From: Phialophora verrucosa
Taxonomy: Eukaryota > Ascomycota > Eurotiomycetes > Chaetothyriales > Herpotrichiellaceae
DNA: 64,000 nucleotides
Direction: 5' to 3'
NCBI GenBank assembly: GCA_002099365.1
Contig: MSED01000011.1
Location: 439,001-503,000, forward strand
In this document: one piece after another, positions 10,098 to 19,899 of the stretch
How positions within the stretch are numbered: the stretch's first letter is position 1
How the letters are laid out: each line of letters begins with the position of its first letter
Position numbers and translations under genes: made by a program
The notes under the pieces: generated by a model
What the model saw: the letters and a program-made list of their open reading frames with translations, nothing else
Database searches by the model: none
Told to the model about the DNA's origin: nothing

Positions 10098-11306
10098 CTA
10101 AGTAGTGTTGTACGCGAGATTCGGTGATCGAGTTGGCCTAGGTGCCGGGCTTGGCGGTGGGCTTGGCTTGTCGTCACTTTCCTCTCCAGCGCAAGAAAAG
10201 TCGAATTGTACTGGAAGCCAGTTTTTTTTCGGCGTTGTGGGAGGCAGACGTGGGGTATTATGGATGACCTCGGCTTTGTCCGCGGCGTCGAGGAACTCTT
10301 TGAATGGAATCGTGAAGGGGTTGTCGTTGGTGCCCTCGATACCAAAATCGGACGGATGGAATTCGACTACCCCGCCGTAGTCCATACATTCACCACCCTC
10401 TTTACTGTATTCCCGCAGTATATGCATTGCTGAAAGTGTGCATGCGTAATCATTGCCCGTTACCTTGAGGCGGTAGATGGCGATTGTGTGTTGTCGGTTG
10501 TTGCCATACCGTAGGTTAAAGGCAACAACAGTTCGAATATCTCCGTCGGATAACTCCATGAACTTCTCGGCTCGCTGGGTTAATGGCTTGTTCGAATACC
10601 CGACTTCGAGTATAAGCCCAGGAAAACGGTACTTGATATTTTCGTAGATAGCGTAGTCAGGGTATCGCTCGGCGCCATTGGAGAATATTAGCTGTCTAGC
10701 CGGACGAGCTATAAATTGAGTAGTCTCGGCGTTACCAAGATAGCTACGTAGGTGTGAGAGTATTAGATTCGTCGCCAAGAAGGCTACCTCATCGTGAAAT
10801 GCCGAAGTAGGCATTTGAATAGCTAACTCTTGGCGATCAGGGTCGTACCCAATTCTGATGTGGCGGTACTCGTACAGGGTCTCTTCGCCGATAATCTGAA
10901 GTTCGCGCCACTCAGAGAGTGTCAAGGTGTGATGTTCCGCCCAGTCTTCAACTAGGCCGATACCTTGGCCGATCTCAATGACCCTATTGATAATGGTGTG
11001 GATGCGGTCGTGTTGGAAGTTTTGCAGATCTGGTGAGGGTTGAGTAGAGGAGTCTTGTGCAGACGCGTGAGAGTTGGAGGTTCGGCATTGAGTTGAGAGG
11101 GGATCTGGCCGACCTGACTGATCTGGCTGAGTTGCGACTCGAGCGAGGGAATCTGGCTGATCGAGTTGTGCAGGTTGCTCCGGTAGTGAATTTTGAAAAT
11201 TGTGAGCGACTGGCTCGGCAGCGCCCAGCTGAACAGGTCCATTGGACGGTGTTGGTGTACGTGACCGTGACCGGAGGAGGCCACTGCCTTGATCGGGGGA
11301 CGCCAT
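10098..11306 (-). CDS. U1: Uma2-like PD-(D/E)XK family protein with P1-type leader
   Basis: A single-exon gene of 402 aa. The ATG at 11306 (MASPDQGSG) is preferred to the upstream in-frame ATG at 11420 because the latter adds a low-quality extension. Residues 1-100 are a Pro/Ser/Gln leader whose residues 47-102 match the leader of P1. Residues 103-150 contain the family helix and the LTLSEWREL segment. The core follows: HIRIGYDPDRQELAIQMP (149-166), then RYPDYAIYE (D217) and PGLILEVGYSNK (E234), then DIRTVVAFNLRYG. These elements match the other U proteins and resemble the Uma2 branch of the PD-(D/E)XK fold; the canonical Lys two residues after Glu is Gly. The NPFTIPFKEFLDAADKAE tail resembles U4 and U6. 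Unlike U2-U4 and U6 it has no intron before the 'YD' strand. Function unknown. Confidence 0.8.
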   Translation of the reverse strand: MASPDQGSGLLRSRSRTPTPSNGPVQLGAAEPVAHNFQNSLPEQPAQLDQPDSLARVATQPDQSGRPDPLSTQCRTSNSHASAQDSSTQPSPDLQNFQHDRIHTIINRVIEIGQGIGLVEDWAEHHTLTLSEWRELQIIGEETLYEYRHIRIGYDPDRQELAIQMPTSAFHDEVAFLATNLILSHLRSYLGNAETTQFIARPARQLIFSNGAERYPDYAIYENIKYRFPGLILEVGYSNKPLTQRAEKFMELSDGDIRTVVAFNLRYGNNRQHTIAIYRLKVTGNDYACTLSAMHILREYSKEGGECMDYGGVVEFHPSDFGIEGTNDNPFTIPFKEFLDAADKAEVIHNTPRLPPTTPKKNWLPVQFDFSCAGEESDDKPSPPPSPAPRPTRSPNLAYNTT

Positions 11307-12880
11307 TTTGGGACTGAGAATAAAGAAATTTACGTGTTGACGGCGCGCGCACAAAACGTCTGATGCGTGTGTGTGTGAGTTGTCATTGTGAACAAGGTTA
11401 CAAAAGTCGCGAAGGCGCATTTATTTATATCCCGCCGCACATTCAGCACAGGGCAGGTCAAGCGAGGCAGAGCAGTTCACGGGCAGGTCAAGCGAGGCGA
11501 CTGGTGCACCTTCTAGAAGATGCATTAGTGCGAGTACAGGGAGTGCAGGGGCAAGCAAGCATGGCGTGGGAAAGTCAGCATGACCTTGCGGAAGGACCAT
11601 GTTCGATACAGAGGAATCAAGCTGTGCCCAACATCCGATTTCTGCCCAACTCGAATCTCTGCCACCTGCCACCTGCTCGATTTCCCCCGAACTCTAGTTT
11701 CCGCACGGCCGACTTCTGCAAGCTGCATGGCACACGTCCGTGTCCTCTGTTACGACGATTTGGCAGCCAACCGATTGTTGCATCCCAACCGACTACATCG
11801 AACCCGACTGATGCATTCGACTGACGTTCGCAAACCGACCCAACTCTCGACCCGACTTTTGTTATCCTGCATGCAACCGATTTGTACATGCGACTCTCGC
11901 AGCCTGCGCCACCCCGTTTTGATTTTCCACTTTATCCCAGTTTCGCTTTCAACCATTTCGACTCCTTTCCACGCGGACTTGATGCATCTTGCATGTTGGA
12001 CGCTGCTCTTTCTCACTTTGAGTACCAGCGACCTCGAGCCTCTTGGCCGCTGTCCCGTGGCCTCTCCTTTCTGGCCAGGGGCACTTCGTGCGGCCGAGGT
12101 CTCTCTTATTGCAGTGATCATCCCCAATGCGTCTTGTCCGCCGCGTCGAGGGGAGAGATTCTGTGGTGCCATGTTGCCAGTGTTGCCTGCCAGCTCGTAT
12201 ATGCCCCGAATGTGTGTGTGCGTATCCTCTCTCTTGTGCCCTTAATCTGTCCCTCTGCTCGGCTTCCGAACCTCCGTGTTTGCTAACGGGTATAGAGGGG
12301 CTCGTTGCGTCAACGCATGGTCTTGGCCTATCTGTCTGCGAGGGGTTTGGTCTTGGGTGCCTGCTTGAGGGTTAGCCCGAAATTCACAGACTGGGGAATT
12401 CAATTGTCTCCACGGACTGCCCCCAGGACTTCGACTGCTCGGAACTGCTCACGCAGACCTGTGGCCAGAAGGAAGTGCGTCTTGTGGACCAATCCGGTAG
12501 AGGGAGGTCAGAAGGATATGGTGTTCCGCAGGGCCTAACAGCTTGGGGGAGCTGTTGGATTCGGGGGCTTGGACATTCAAGAATATTGTGCCTCGTCGTC
12601 TGTCGCCTGCTGCCGTCGAGGTCACACGGGCGGCGATGTGCTAGAGGCAATCATTGAAGGCGATCGTCCTGGTGCCTTGACTGGGATGCAACCTTGGCCA
12701 CGCGACATCCCCGTGTTACATCCTGACTGTCTTTTTGTCGGGCTGCGGGAGGATGTTGTGGAGGTGACGGCTAAAGAGAATGGGACCCTGACTCACTCTT
12801 CGGTTGCTTGGCCTTCAAAGGGCCTTGGCCGCCGACAGGAGATGTTTCACGTCTGCAGGTATAGGTGCTCGTGGGTAACG
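11307..12880. other. Intergenic, pyrimidine-rich degenerate sequence
   Basis: Two copies of GGGCAGGTCAAGCGAGGC occur at about 11452 and 11481. The interval 11580-12000 contains repeated CCGACTTCTGC / CCCAACTCGAATCTCTGCC-type motifs, similar in style to 15830-15960. No domain is recognisable in the ORFs. Confidence 0.45.
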
Positions 12881-13760
12881 AATGCCGTCTACAAGACTGC
12901 CTGTGGCGGCTTCTCCACCACCTGTCCCGTGACTTGCGAGCATGGGGCCTCGTCCGGGTATTCGTACCCCTCGAGGTCGGAGAGGTGGTGCTTCGGGAAG
13001 AAGCAGTCGTCGCCAGCACCTTCGCCTTCTCCGCAGGGCTGAACTCTTTGGCCTGTCGGAGCGTGTTCCAGATCGGCGGGGTGTGTGGCCTGAAGGGTGT
13101 GTCCCTTCGTCGTGCCCATCGCGGCAGCTTTTGTCACCTTCCCGACGTCGCCAGAAGAGTTCTCAACGTTCCTACGGTGGACAGTCATATTGTGTGTGCG
13201 CGAGGATAAGCTCGCTCGCTCATTTATCCGCATGTCTGAGCTTCTTCCTCGTTGCCTTGGAGGGCCTGTGACCGCGTTTCAACTGATCGCTGGCCTTCCT
13301 GTGCACCTTCCTTTTCCTTCTAACGGCGTCTCGGCATTGCTCCGAGAAGTCTGCGATGGCATAGGGACTGTGCCCGACCCAGGCAGTTGAGGCATCAATG
13401 GCGTCATCGAGTGCCTAAATGACCTCCTGCACAAGGTTGTCCAGGGCTTCTCGATCTTCTAGCCCTGGGAGGTGTTTCTGGAGGGACTGCACATCATTGT
13501 CTTCTGGTTCCTCCTCGCCCGCTTCCTCCTCTGTGGGTTTGTCAAGGTTGAGGTCAATATCAATTGGGAAGTTGTTCGATCCGTGGTCAAGGTTCTCCTC
13601 TGCGGTGCAGCGGACTGCCCGCTCTTCGACCGTCGACGTGCCCCACACGAGGTCGATGGTCGCCTCAAGGGGGCCCGTATGCCATGTGATTGTGCCAGGT
13701 TCCAGCATGCTCGTCATCTAGGTGGTTTCCATCGGTTCCGTAGGGGTTGAGCCTTTGCTC
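12880..13760 (-). mobile_element. Relic of a Tad/I-clade non-LTR retrotransposon (LINE)
   Basis: The minus strand encodes pieces of an endonuclease-reverse transcriptase polyprotein. At 13717-13415 the frame reads GTITWHTGPLEATIDLVWGT and then DHGSNNFPIDI, the C-terminal part of an APE-type endonuclease in which the usual DHGSDH motif is altered. It continues past a stop codon through AIDASTAWVG and FSEQCRDAVRR, typical of the EN-RT linker. At 13233-12889 a shifted frame gives CFFPKHHLSDLEGYEYPDE, equivalent to the FFP..DL..Y.YP segment ahead of the RT domain. Frameshifts and stops show it is dead. No intact RT motif was found, so the 3' part is lost or too decayed. Remnants may extend to about 12400 and 14030. 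Confidence 0.75.
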
Positions 13761-14210
13761 GGTGTCGAGCATGACTTCTGGGGTTCTCCCCAGATACGGT
13801 GATGGCACCACGAGGAGCTCACAGTGCCCGTTAGTCTAGGCGGTGGTCATGGGGATGGCCTGGAGGAGCGTCTGCTCACCGCTGGGCTGCCTTGCGTGAT
13901 GTTCTTGCTCTGCACCGGTGGGCTCCCTCGCCTTCCTCCTCGGTGGATGGGTGATGGGTAATGGGCAGTTGATCATCCTGCTCGTCCTGATCGTGCTGCT
14001 ACTGTACGAGTGCGAGTGCGAGTACAACCACGAGGGCTGCTGGAAGAGACAATCATAGCCTGCATGAAGAAGAGATGATACGGACGAAGGAACAGTCGGG
14101 AAGACGACGACTAATACCTAGAGGAGTGACGACTACGGCCATGTGTGGGAAGAACAAGGCGCAGGATAATTACGAGGGTTCCATTGAGAAAGGGACACAA
14201 AGAAGAAGGT

Positions 14211-14287
14211 TTAACGAGATTGGTCTTTCACGGTGTTCACACGGGGAGCGGAACGGTTTTGTCCCGTCCACCGTCTGCGGCAGCAGC
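14211..14287 (+). repeat. Inverted-repeat partner of 18856-18934
   Basis: About 77 bp containing GGAACGGTTTTGTCCCGTCC match the reverse complement of 18856-18934 at high identity. The two inverted copies flank a 4.7-kb interval holding the coiled-coil ORF and N2. Confidence 0.8.
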
Positions 14288-14299
14288 GACAGTAGCTGC

Positions 14300-14894
14300 G
14301 TGGTCGAAGACTCAGCACGACAGCACGACAGCACGACAGCAGCACGACAATACGAATGGGGCCTTGGAGGCGATCAACCACACTATTTCCTTGCATCACT
14401 GCTTCCGCTGCATTCCGGTCGAGTGCTCCAGTCTGATGACTGCAAGTTCAGCAGAGCATTTCCTTTCTCGTTGAAGGTTTCTGTCGAACGAGAACTCAAG
14501 CACTCAATTACGCGTTGCCTGAACTCCTTTATTAATAGCTCGCTGACTGATTGGCCACCAGACGTTCCTGGAGCTTGTCGAGTTTGATGGGGTTTGGGCT
14601 TCCACTCACAAGAGACAGGAGACATAACTGATCGGCACATGGCTGGGTCGAGACAGCCAAGAGACCAAGGAGAGAAAGGCCGTCTAGGCAGTATACTCTA
14701 TCCTCTACAGTACGGGCCGCCCGACACTACTCTGGTTGATCTACTGTAGACCTGCTTCCAAGAGACAACAAAATGCAAGAACACCAGCAGGTCCTCGGAA
14801 ACAGGCATTTGTTAATAGAACGGAAACAGACCCTAAGCCCCTCGAACTCACGCTTCGAACCCGCTGAAGCTGCGAGCCCTCTGGATCAAGCGAA
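14300..14894. other. Intergenic with short CACGACAG repeat
   Basis: Tandem CACGACAG units lie at about 14316-14350. The sequence up to 14894 has no supported gene, but a plus-strand frame from 14773 reads smoothly up to the next CDS and could be an upstream exon of it. Confidence 0.4.
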
Positions 14895-15557
14895 ATGGAC
14901 GGCCATCCTAGAAACGCTGCGGCCGCTATACCGGGTTCCACGGGGCAGCGTCGACTCTTCACGCCCGCAGAGAATCAATTTGAGCATCTGAGACCTGCGA
15001 CAGGTCACTGGGCACCACCGCAGGCACAACCGGCTGTTACGTTCCCGTCCGTTGGCCCTCGAGACGTATTTCAACCTCGCCCGGTCTGTTCGCAGACAGA
15101 CACACCCTCCTTCATGACACAGAGCCAGGGACCGCGAAATTTCACCATCCAGAGTTGGACACCATCCTATATACCGGCCCAGGGAAACGACTCGGCGACG
15201 CCTGCATGCCCTACGACCCATCAGTGGAAGACAGCTCACCCACCAATAGACGTCTTCAGCCTCGGCCGACCTCCTATCTTCACGGCGAGGGATCCCGGAC
15301 CGTCCACACCCGCAAACACTATCGGTCCAGGACCGCTGGCACAGTGGGAGATGAGTGAAGAACGACGGGCGCGGGAACTGGCCGAGCAAGGACAACGGTT
15401 CCAGATGTTGCTCGACCAGCAACGAGGGGAGTTGCTGGCGGTGATTCAACAAAAGGAGGAGCAGGTCGCCGAGCTAGCGAAGGAACTACGGCGCGTGAAC
15501 TCGGAAGGGCTGTTTCCCTGCAAACGACGTCGCGTGCCGGACGTGAAACACGGTTGA
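14895..15557 (+). CDS. Hypothetical protein with C-terminal coiled coil
   Basis: An uninterrupted 220-aa frame with balanced composition. Residues 1-160 are Pro/Thr/Gln-rich and probably disordered. Residues about 164-208 (starting SEERRARELAEQGQRFQ) have heptad-like spacing and high Glu/Gln/Arg content, which indicates a coiled coil. A short basic cluster, CKRRRVPDVK, at the end could act as a nuclear localisation signal. I recognise no family. An N-terminal disordered region followed by a coiled coil is also seen in ORF1/gag proteins of retroelements, and the decayed LINE lies 1.1 kb away on the other strand, so a transposon origin is possible. The ATG at 14895 is the first in frame; an upstream spliced exon is possible. 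Confidence 0.45.
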   Translation: MDGHPRNAAAAIPGSTGQRRLFTPAENQFEHLRPATGHWAPPQAQPAVTFPSVGPRDVFQPRPVCSQTDTPSFMTQSQGPRNFTIQSWTPSYIPAQGNDSATPACPTTHQWKTAHPPIDVFSLGRPPIFTARDPGPSTPANTIGPGPLAQWEMSEERRARELAEQGQRFQMLLDQQRGELLAVIQQKEEQVAELAKELRRVNSEGLFPCKRRRVPDVKHG

Positions 15558-16512
15558 CCAAGCTCACCGTCAAAAGGGGGTTTCGGCAATGCCTGCAATG
15601 CCTTCGGCTCCATCGCAGCGGACTTTGGCGAAGAAACAGACTCCATCATCATTAGCCAACGACGGCCTTCCCTGTCGATAGCGGTCAAGATTCATACAGC
15701 TCTTACGCTCTCTCGTCTCCGGACGGGGTAGGCCCAACAGAAAACTCCTTGTCCCAACCGATTTGTTTGCCCCACAGAAGCTCCTTGTCCGAGCCGATCT
15801 TATTTCGCATTCAGTAATGTCCGATGTGTTTCGCCCAACTCGGATTTTTTGCTTCAACTTTCCCTATTTCTGCGATCTACACTACGGGACTCCGCACCCT
15901 CAACTTTCCTAGAACTGCACATTTCTGCCCGACTCCGATTCTTGCTCAAGGACGATCTTTGCAATTCGTGGTTCCGGGTCACTTCGGTGGTGCTCGTGTG
16001 CATGTGTATGCGCTGGGTTGTCGCCCTGCAGCTGTTCGTCAGCTTGATCCGTGGTTGGGCAGACAGGATGGAGAAGAGAACGTTCCTGAACGGTCATCAC
16101 GCCGTCGAAGCGCGATGGTGTCCTTTGTTCGTGCTTCGCCGGCAATGTCGAATCTTTTCGGTCACCGGCGTGGCGTGCCAGATGCCGGGCCCGAATAGGA
16201 AATCAGCGCCAAGCTTCATGCCACAACAAAGTTGAGAATTGCGCCACAAATCCGATTTTTTCGGTGGCTAGAGGGGGCGGGCTGATCGGACAAGCCCCCC
16301 CCACCCCGTCCCGTCCTCGGCGTGTGACGTGCCGACGCACAACGCTCTCTGCCGACTAAAAACTCCTGCGGCGCAGTGGTGTGGAGGCAGACGAGGCCCA
16401 TGATCCTGACGTTCCTTGCACGATGCATCGATGACGGGACCCGAGCGTGATCTTGCCAAGGCCACCAAGTGCCGGCGGTGGGGTGTTTGGTCGAATCGAG
16501 ATCCGAAGTGGT
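15558..16512. other. Intergenic, no supported gene
   Basis: Short overlapping ORFs on both strands have no recognisable motifs. The stretch 15820-15960 is rich in CAACT/TTCTGCCCGACTC pyrimidine motifs resembling 11630-11720. Confidence 0.4.
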
Positions 16513-16655
16513 CGGTGTTGGACTCAATTGAATATGACATTATTGAAACTATGAAATTGTGCAACCACAGCTGTGCGTGTGTGTGGGCGCGCAACGCAGT
16601 GCACGTGATCGCGCAAAGGCTTGCAGGCGAGCAACAGTCTGTGCATGTGCGGAGG
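16513..16655 (+). repeat. Dispersed repeat, copy 1
   Basis: Contains GTTGGACTCAATTGAATA, ATGAAATTGTGCA, CAGCTGTG and GCACGTGATCGCGC in order. The same order recurs at 24861-24995 (plus) and in reverse complement at 21922-22020. No coding potential is seen; it may be a short interspersed or terminal element. Confidence 0.75.
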
Positions 16656-17221
16656 CGTTGCACCAGCACGGCCGGGTTGGTAATTCGTACTCGGTCGTCC
16701 TACTCGGACACTCACACTCGCCAAAAAAGCTGAACCCGACAGCGCTTGTGGTGGAATCACGCCACTGGCCGGCACACGCCCATGATTTTGGTGCGTTGCT
16801 GTCCTGTTGGATGCACCTCCAAGGCTTGCTGATGATGCATTGAATACACCTCCCAAGTCTGACTGATGATGCATTGTGTGTTGCGATCAAAGACTCAGTT
16901 GACTCTGTTGCAGAGATTGGAGTTGCAAAAGGCAAGTTGGTGAGGGATCAGTCTTGCGCAGAAGTCGGCCACCTGTTCCAGATTCTACCGATTGCGAGAG
17001 TCGGTCGGGTTGGAGGTCAGAATTGGTGACACAATACAGAAATCGGGAGTGGAGTTGGGCCAAGATCGGATTCCGCGCACAGCGCCCGCCGAGGTTCTGT
17101 GGCTGTCGTGGGCTGCTACGGTGGTGTGACTCTCCGGACCGACCGGCATACCTTCGAACTCGCTTTCTTCTCGCTCACACGCACACAGGCACGGATCACA
17201 TTAGAGGAAGAACAAATGGGA

Positions 17222-17275
17222 TACGGTATGGATTGCTCGATACGAAAAGAGACTCAACTAGAGAGATATGAAAGC
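17222..17275 (+). repeat. Short repeat shared with the P2 upstream region
   Basis: ACGGTATGGATTGCTCGATA followed by a purine-rich stretch and ACTAGAGA recurs at 54332-54380 in the same orientation. Here it lies about 60 bp beyond the N2 stop codon; there it lies 70 bp upstream of the P2 start. Confidence 0.65.
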
Positions 17276-17330
17276 AAAGACAAGCAGACGAGTCGATCAA
17301 CTCACACGAACTCATCTCAACGCGCGCCGA

Positions 17331-18572
17331 TTATCGCTTTACACGTTTGGAACGACGGAGAGTGGTCTCCTGAGAGACGGTGGCATCCAGGGTTCTCTTC
17401 CGCTGCGCCTTGTCCCGCAGAGCGTCGAGAACAGCCCCGATTTGCGGTCGACGATGATCTTTCCCCCACTCAAACACATTGCGGACAAAACGGCGGAGCA
17501 GGAGGTAGTGTTCAGGGTCATACACTAGAAGCCCTTTGATTTGCTGCGTATAGTATGCCCCGTTTTCCTTCCATGATACGTAGAGGCGCGCTTCGCTCCC
17601 GTTCATCGCGACACTAAAGACCGTCGTGTCTATGGGTGAAATCGAGAGCCCTTCGATGGATCGGTTTAGCTTTTCGACCATGTTAATACAGGTTGCGGTG
17701 CCTCCGAGACATTGATTAGTAGCTACCCAGAGGCTCCCCGCGGTAGGACCGACCCCGTCCCCTTTTACTTCAATGACAAAAAAGGGATAGATGAGTCCTT
17801 GACTGTTAGCAGTATATTCGTTTTCGCTTATAGTCTTCAATTGCGCTTGCTGTGTTGGTGTGAAGGCTTTCAAGATATAGCCGTAAAGGATATCTGGTTT
17901 CGGTTGACCGATGGGAAGGTTGATCTCTGGATTGTCTAATGAGCTAGGAACATGTTGCTGACGTATAGGGTAGAATTGCTCTGTGTCACCTAGACCTTGG
18001 AGTCTCTTAGATCTCTTCGACTCTTCGAAAATATAGCGTCTAAAGTACTTGATCACCCCTTGCTCGCTACCATCATCAGAGGTAAGGTCATATAAATCGG
18101 TGTCTGCCCTAATATCCTCAACTGCGGGTTCAGGCGATTGACGTCCTCTAAATAACATCTCATCCGTGAAGCTCTGAATATGCGTAGGTAGCGCCTCTGC
18201 CATATGGCGAAGATGGATGCCATTATGGTCGAGGTTCCGTCGCCGGTAACCGGGTTGTCCGACGAGAGCACTTGTGGCTTCGCTGTTCATATCGTCTGAA
18301 AGTAGGTCTGGTGAAGTAGGTCTCTTCGGTATTTCCGGCTCGAAGTCAGGTACGGAGTGGTGGTGCTGTCGGCCCTGGTCGAAAGATTCGAGCCAACTGT
18401 TGACTTTTGAGGCCTGAGAAGTCTCTGGGAGATGGGAAACGGTGATGAGTGCTGGCGGACGAGGTTGCAGTTGATGAACGGTCTCCAGGTAGCGCGCTGG
18501 TGCCGAAGCGCGCTGCCTTAAAGCTGAAGCCTCAGCCTCACTGTGCGTATGACTTTTCGAATCACTAGACAT
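17331..18572 (-). CDS. N2: DUF7924-type PD-(D/E)XK nuclease-like protein
   Basis: A single-exon gene of 413 aa and the best-preserved member of its family here. The ATG at 18572 (MSSDSKSHTHSEAEA) is chosen by similarity to N1; the frame is open upstream to 18971 but that part is homologous noncoding DNA. Residues 1-100 are variable and polar. The DUF7924 core follows with D227 (GQPKPDILYGY), E268/K270 (FFVIEVKGDG) and Q287 (LWVATNQCLGG), then VFSVAMNGSEARLYVSWKEN and RRFVRNVFEWGKD. The protein ends in LRRSKRVKR, a likely nuclear localisation signal. All expected PD-(D/E)XK residues are present, so it could be an active nuclease; this is inferred. The same terminal sequence survives in pseudogene N3 but has been replaced in N1. 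Confidence 0.87.
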   Translation of the reverse strand: MSSDSKSHTHSEAEASALRQRASAPARYLETVHQLQPRPPALITVSHLPETSQASKVNSWLESFDQGRQHHHSVPDFEPEIPKRPTSPDLLSDDMNSEATSALVGQPGYRRRNLDHNGIHLRHMAEALPTHIQSFTDEMLFRGRQSPEPAVEDIRADTDLYDLTSDDGSEQGVIKYFRRYIFEESKRSKRLQGLGDTEQFYPIRQQHVPSSLDNPEINLPIGQPKPDILYGYILKAFTPTQQAQLKTISENEYTANSQGLIYPFFVIEVKGDGVGPTAGSLWVATNQCLGGTATCINMVEKLNRSIEGLSISPIDTTVFSVAMNGSEARLYVSWKENGAYYTQQIKGLLVYDPEHYLLLRRFVRNVFEWGKDHRRPQIGAVLDALRDKAQRKRTLDATVSQETTLRRSKRVKR

Positions 18573-18760
18573 CGCGATTGAACAAGGGAAAGACTGGGCG
18601 GCAGTGGTGTTTGTCTTCCAAACCAGGGTGTCTCGATTCGATAGAGGAAAGGGGTGTGTGTGTGTCTTCGATGCTTTTTTGTACGAGGGCAAACAAAGGA
18701 CGAGCGGTGCCCACGGTACCTTTGTCTCGCCGGCGAGTCCAGCGTTCCGGGTGCGGTGGC
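18573..18760 (-). promoter_or_regulatory. Conserved upstream block of N2
   Basis: Noncoding DNA upstream of the ATG aligns with that of N1 and N3, including GTACGAGGGCAAACAAAGGA near 18684 and CCTTTGTCTCGCC with GAGTCCAG near 18719. It probably contains the promoter or 5' UTR. Confidence 0.55.
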
Positions 18761-18855
18761 AGTGCACTCTTTGTCTAAGCACACACCCCTTGTCCCAGCC
18801 GTGTGCATTCGCACTCTTTGTCCAACCACTGTTCTGTCGAGCTGAGCCTTTTCCT

Positions 18856-18934
18856 GCCGCCGCAGACGGCGGACGGGACAAAACCGTTCCGAAACTCCGT
18901 GTGGACACGTCGTGAAAGACCGATCTCGTCAACC
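18856..18934 (-). repeat. Inverted-repeat partner of 14211-14287
   Basis: The reverse complement reads GGTCTTTCACGACGTGTCC and then GGAACGGTTTTGTCCCGTCC, matching 14211-14287. It lies upstream of the N2 conserved block. Confidence 0.8.
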
Positions 18935-19401
18935 CTGCTTCTTTGTGGGCAATGCACACACACGTGCGCACAAATCGTCACTTCTCAGAAATTGTCCTAC
19001 ACACCACGAGACCTGTCTCGTCGATTCGAGCCACCACCATCCGAAGAGGTTCTGGATCCGATTTCCAAAGGCCGTCGATGACTTCACCCATCTCGTGTAT
19101 GGTCCCGTCCAGTGCTTGCGTTGTCCTTGATTCAGCGCGTGACTTTCTGAACTGTTCATTCCTTCGGAGGAGCGTTATTGGATTCGTGTTTTGGGCGTGA
19201 GGTTTGCAGTTGCTGCCGTGTAACGATGATGATTGCCTTGTGTCGAGTATGGCGTACCAGCGAAGTCACGGCTTCGCTCAGGGTGCTGGGGCAAGTGTTG
19301 CTGTTTGTCGATGACAGCTGAGTTGAGGGTGAGGGTGAGGAACAAGGAAGAAGAAGAGAAGAGGTGTTGAGCGTAAAGATATCACTCAAGATGCCAAAGT
19401 C

Positions 19402-19890
19402 TCAGTGAATATCGGTGTCCACCACTGTCACTTTACTGCCAACCATGCTTGAGATGTGGCTCGCAGCCGAGGCGCATGCTCGTTGATGCGTGTTGAATAT
19501 TTTTAGACGAAACACTACGCTTTTGTTCAGCTGCTTCGCGGGCCCTTCCAGAAGGACATGCTCTGAGCTGTTGAGCGCTTGCTCTTGCTTGGACTGCTGG
19601 CATGTCCTGAAGTTGTTTCTCGAAGTCGTCGACAAGTTCCTTCGCGCAAGTCAATTATGCCCTGGGCCGAATCCAGTCCGTTGGATCTCATACTCGGGTT
19701 TACCGTTCTTCATTCGTTGCCTCAGGATTCGTTCAATCTCACGCTCATCGTTCCCGATTACTGGCGGGTGGTATGGCCATTCCCTACCGTATTCGTCGCT
19801 CCCCTCAGCTGGCTCCCACTGGTCGACTGTTATTGAGTCGTTTGGACCAATTGATCCAGTGGGCTTACTGACCCTTGGGTCGTTGCTCAC
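19402..19890 (-). mobile_element. Chromovirus (Ty3/Gypsy) relic: integrase tail and chromodomain
   Basis: From 19890 downward the minus strand encodes VDQWEPAEGSDEYGREWPYH and then DEREIERILRQRMKNGKPEY followed by EIQRTGFGPGHN. This is the chromodomain pattern found at the C-terminus of chromovirus integrases. After a stop the remnant KELVDDFEKQLQDMPAVQ continues in another frame, as expected for the chromodomain's last helix. No protease, RT or RNase H motifs were recognised nearby, so only the 3' end survives. Stops and frameshifts make it nonfunctional. Confidence 0.6.
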
Positions 19891-19899
19891 TTCTGTCTT

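Noticed and set aside
15161..15452. Long minus-strand frames in 14886-15573
   Set aside because: Antisense to the coiled-coil ORF; Arg/Ser-rich shadow with no motifs.
16480..16500. B-box-like GGTCGAATCGAG near a dispersed repeat copy
   Set aside because: Not present in the other two copies and no A box; insufficient to call a tRNA-derived SINE.
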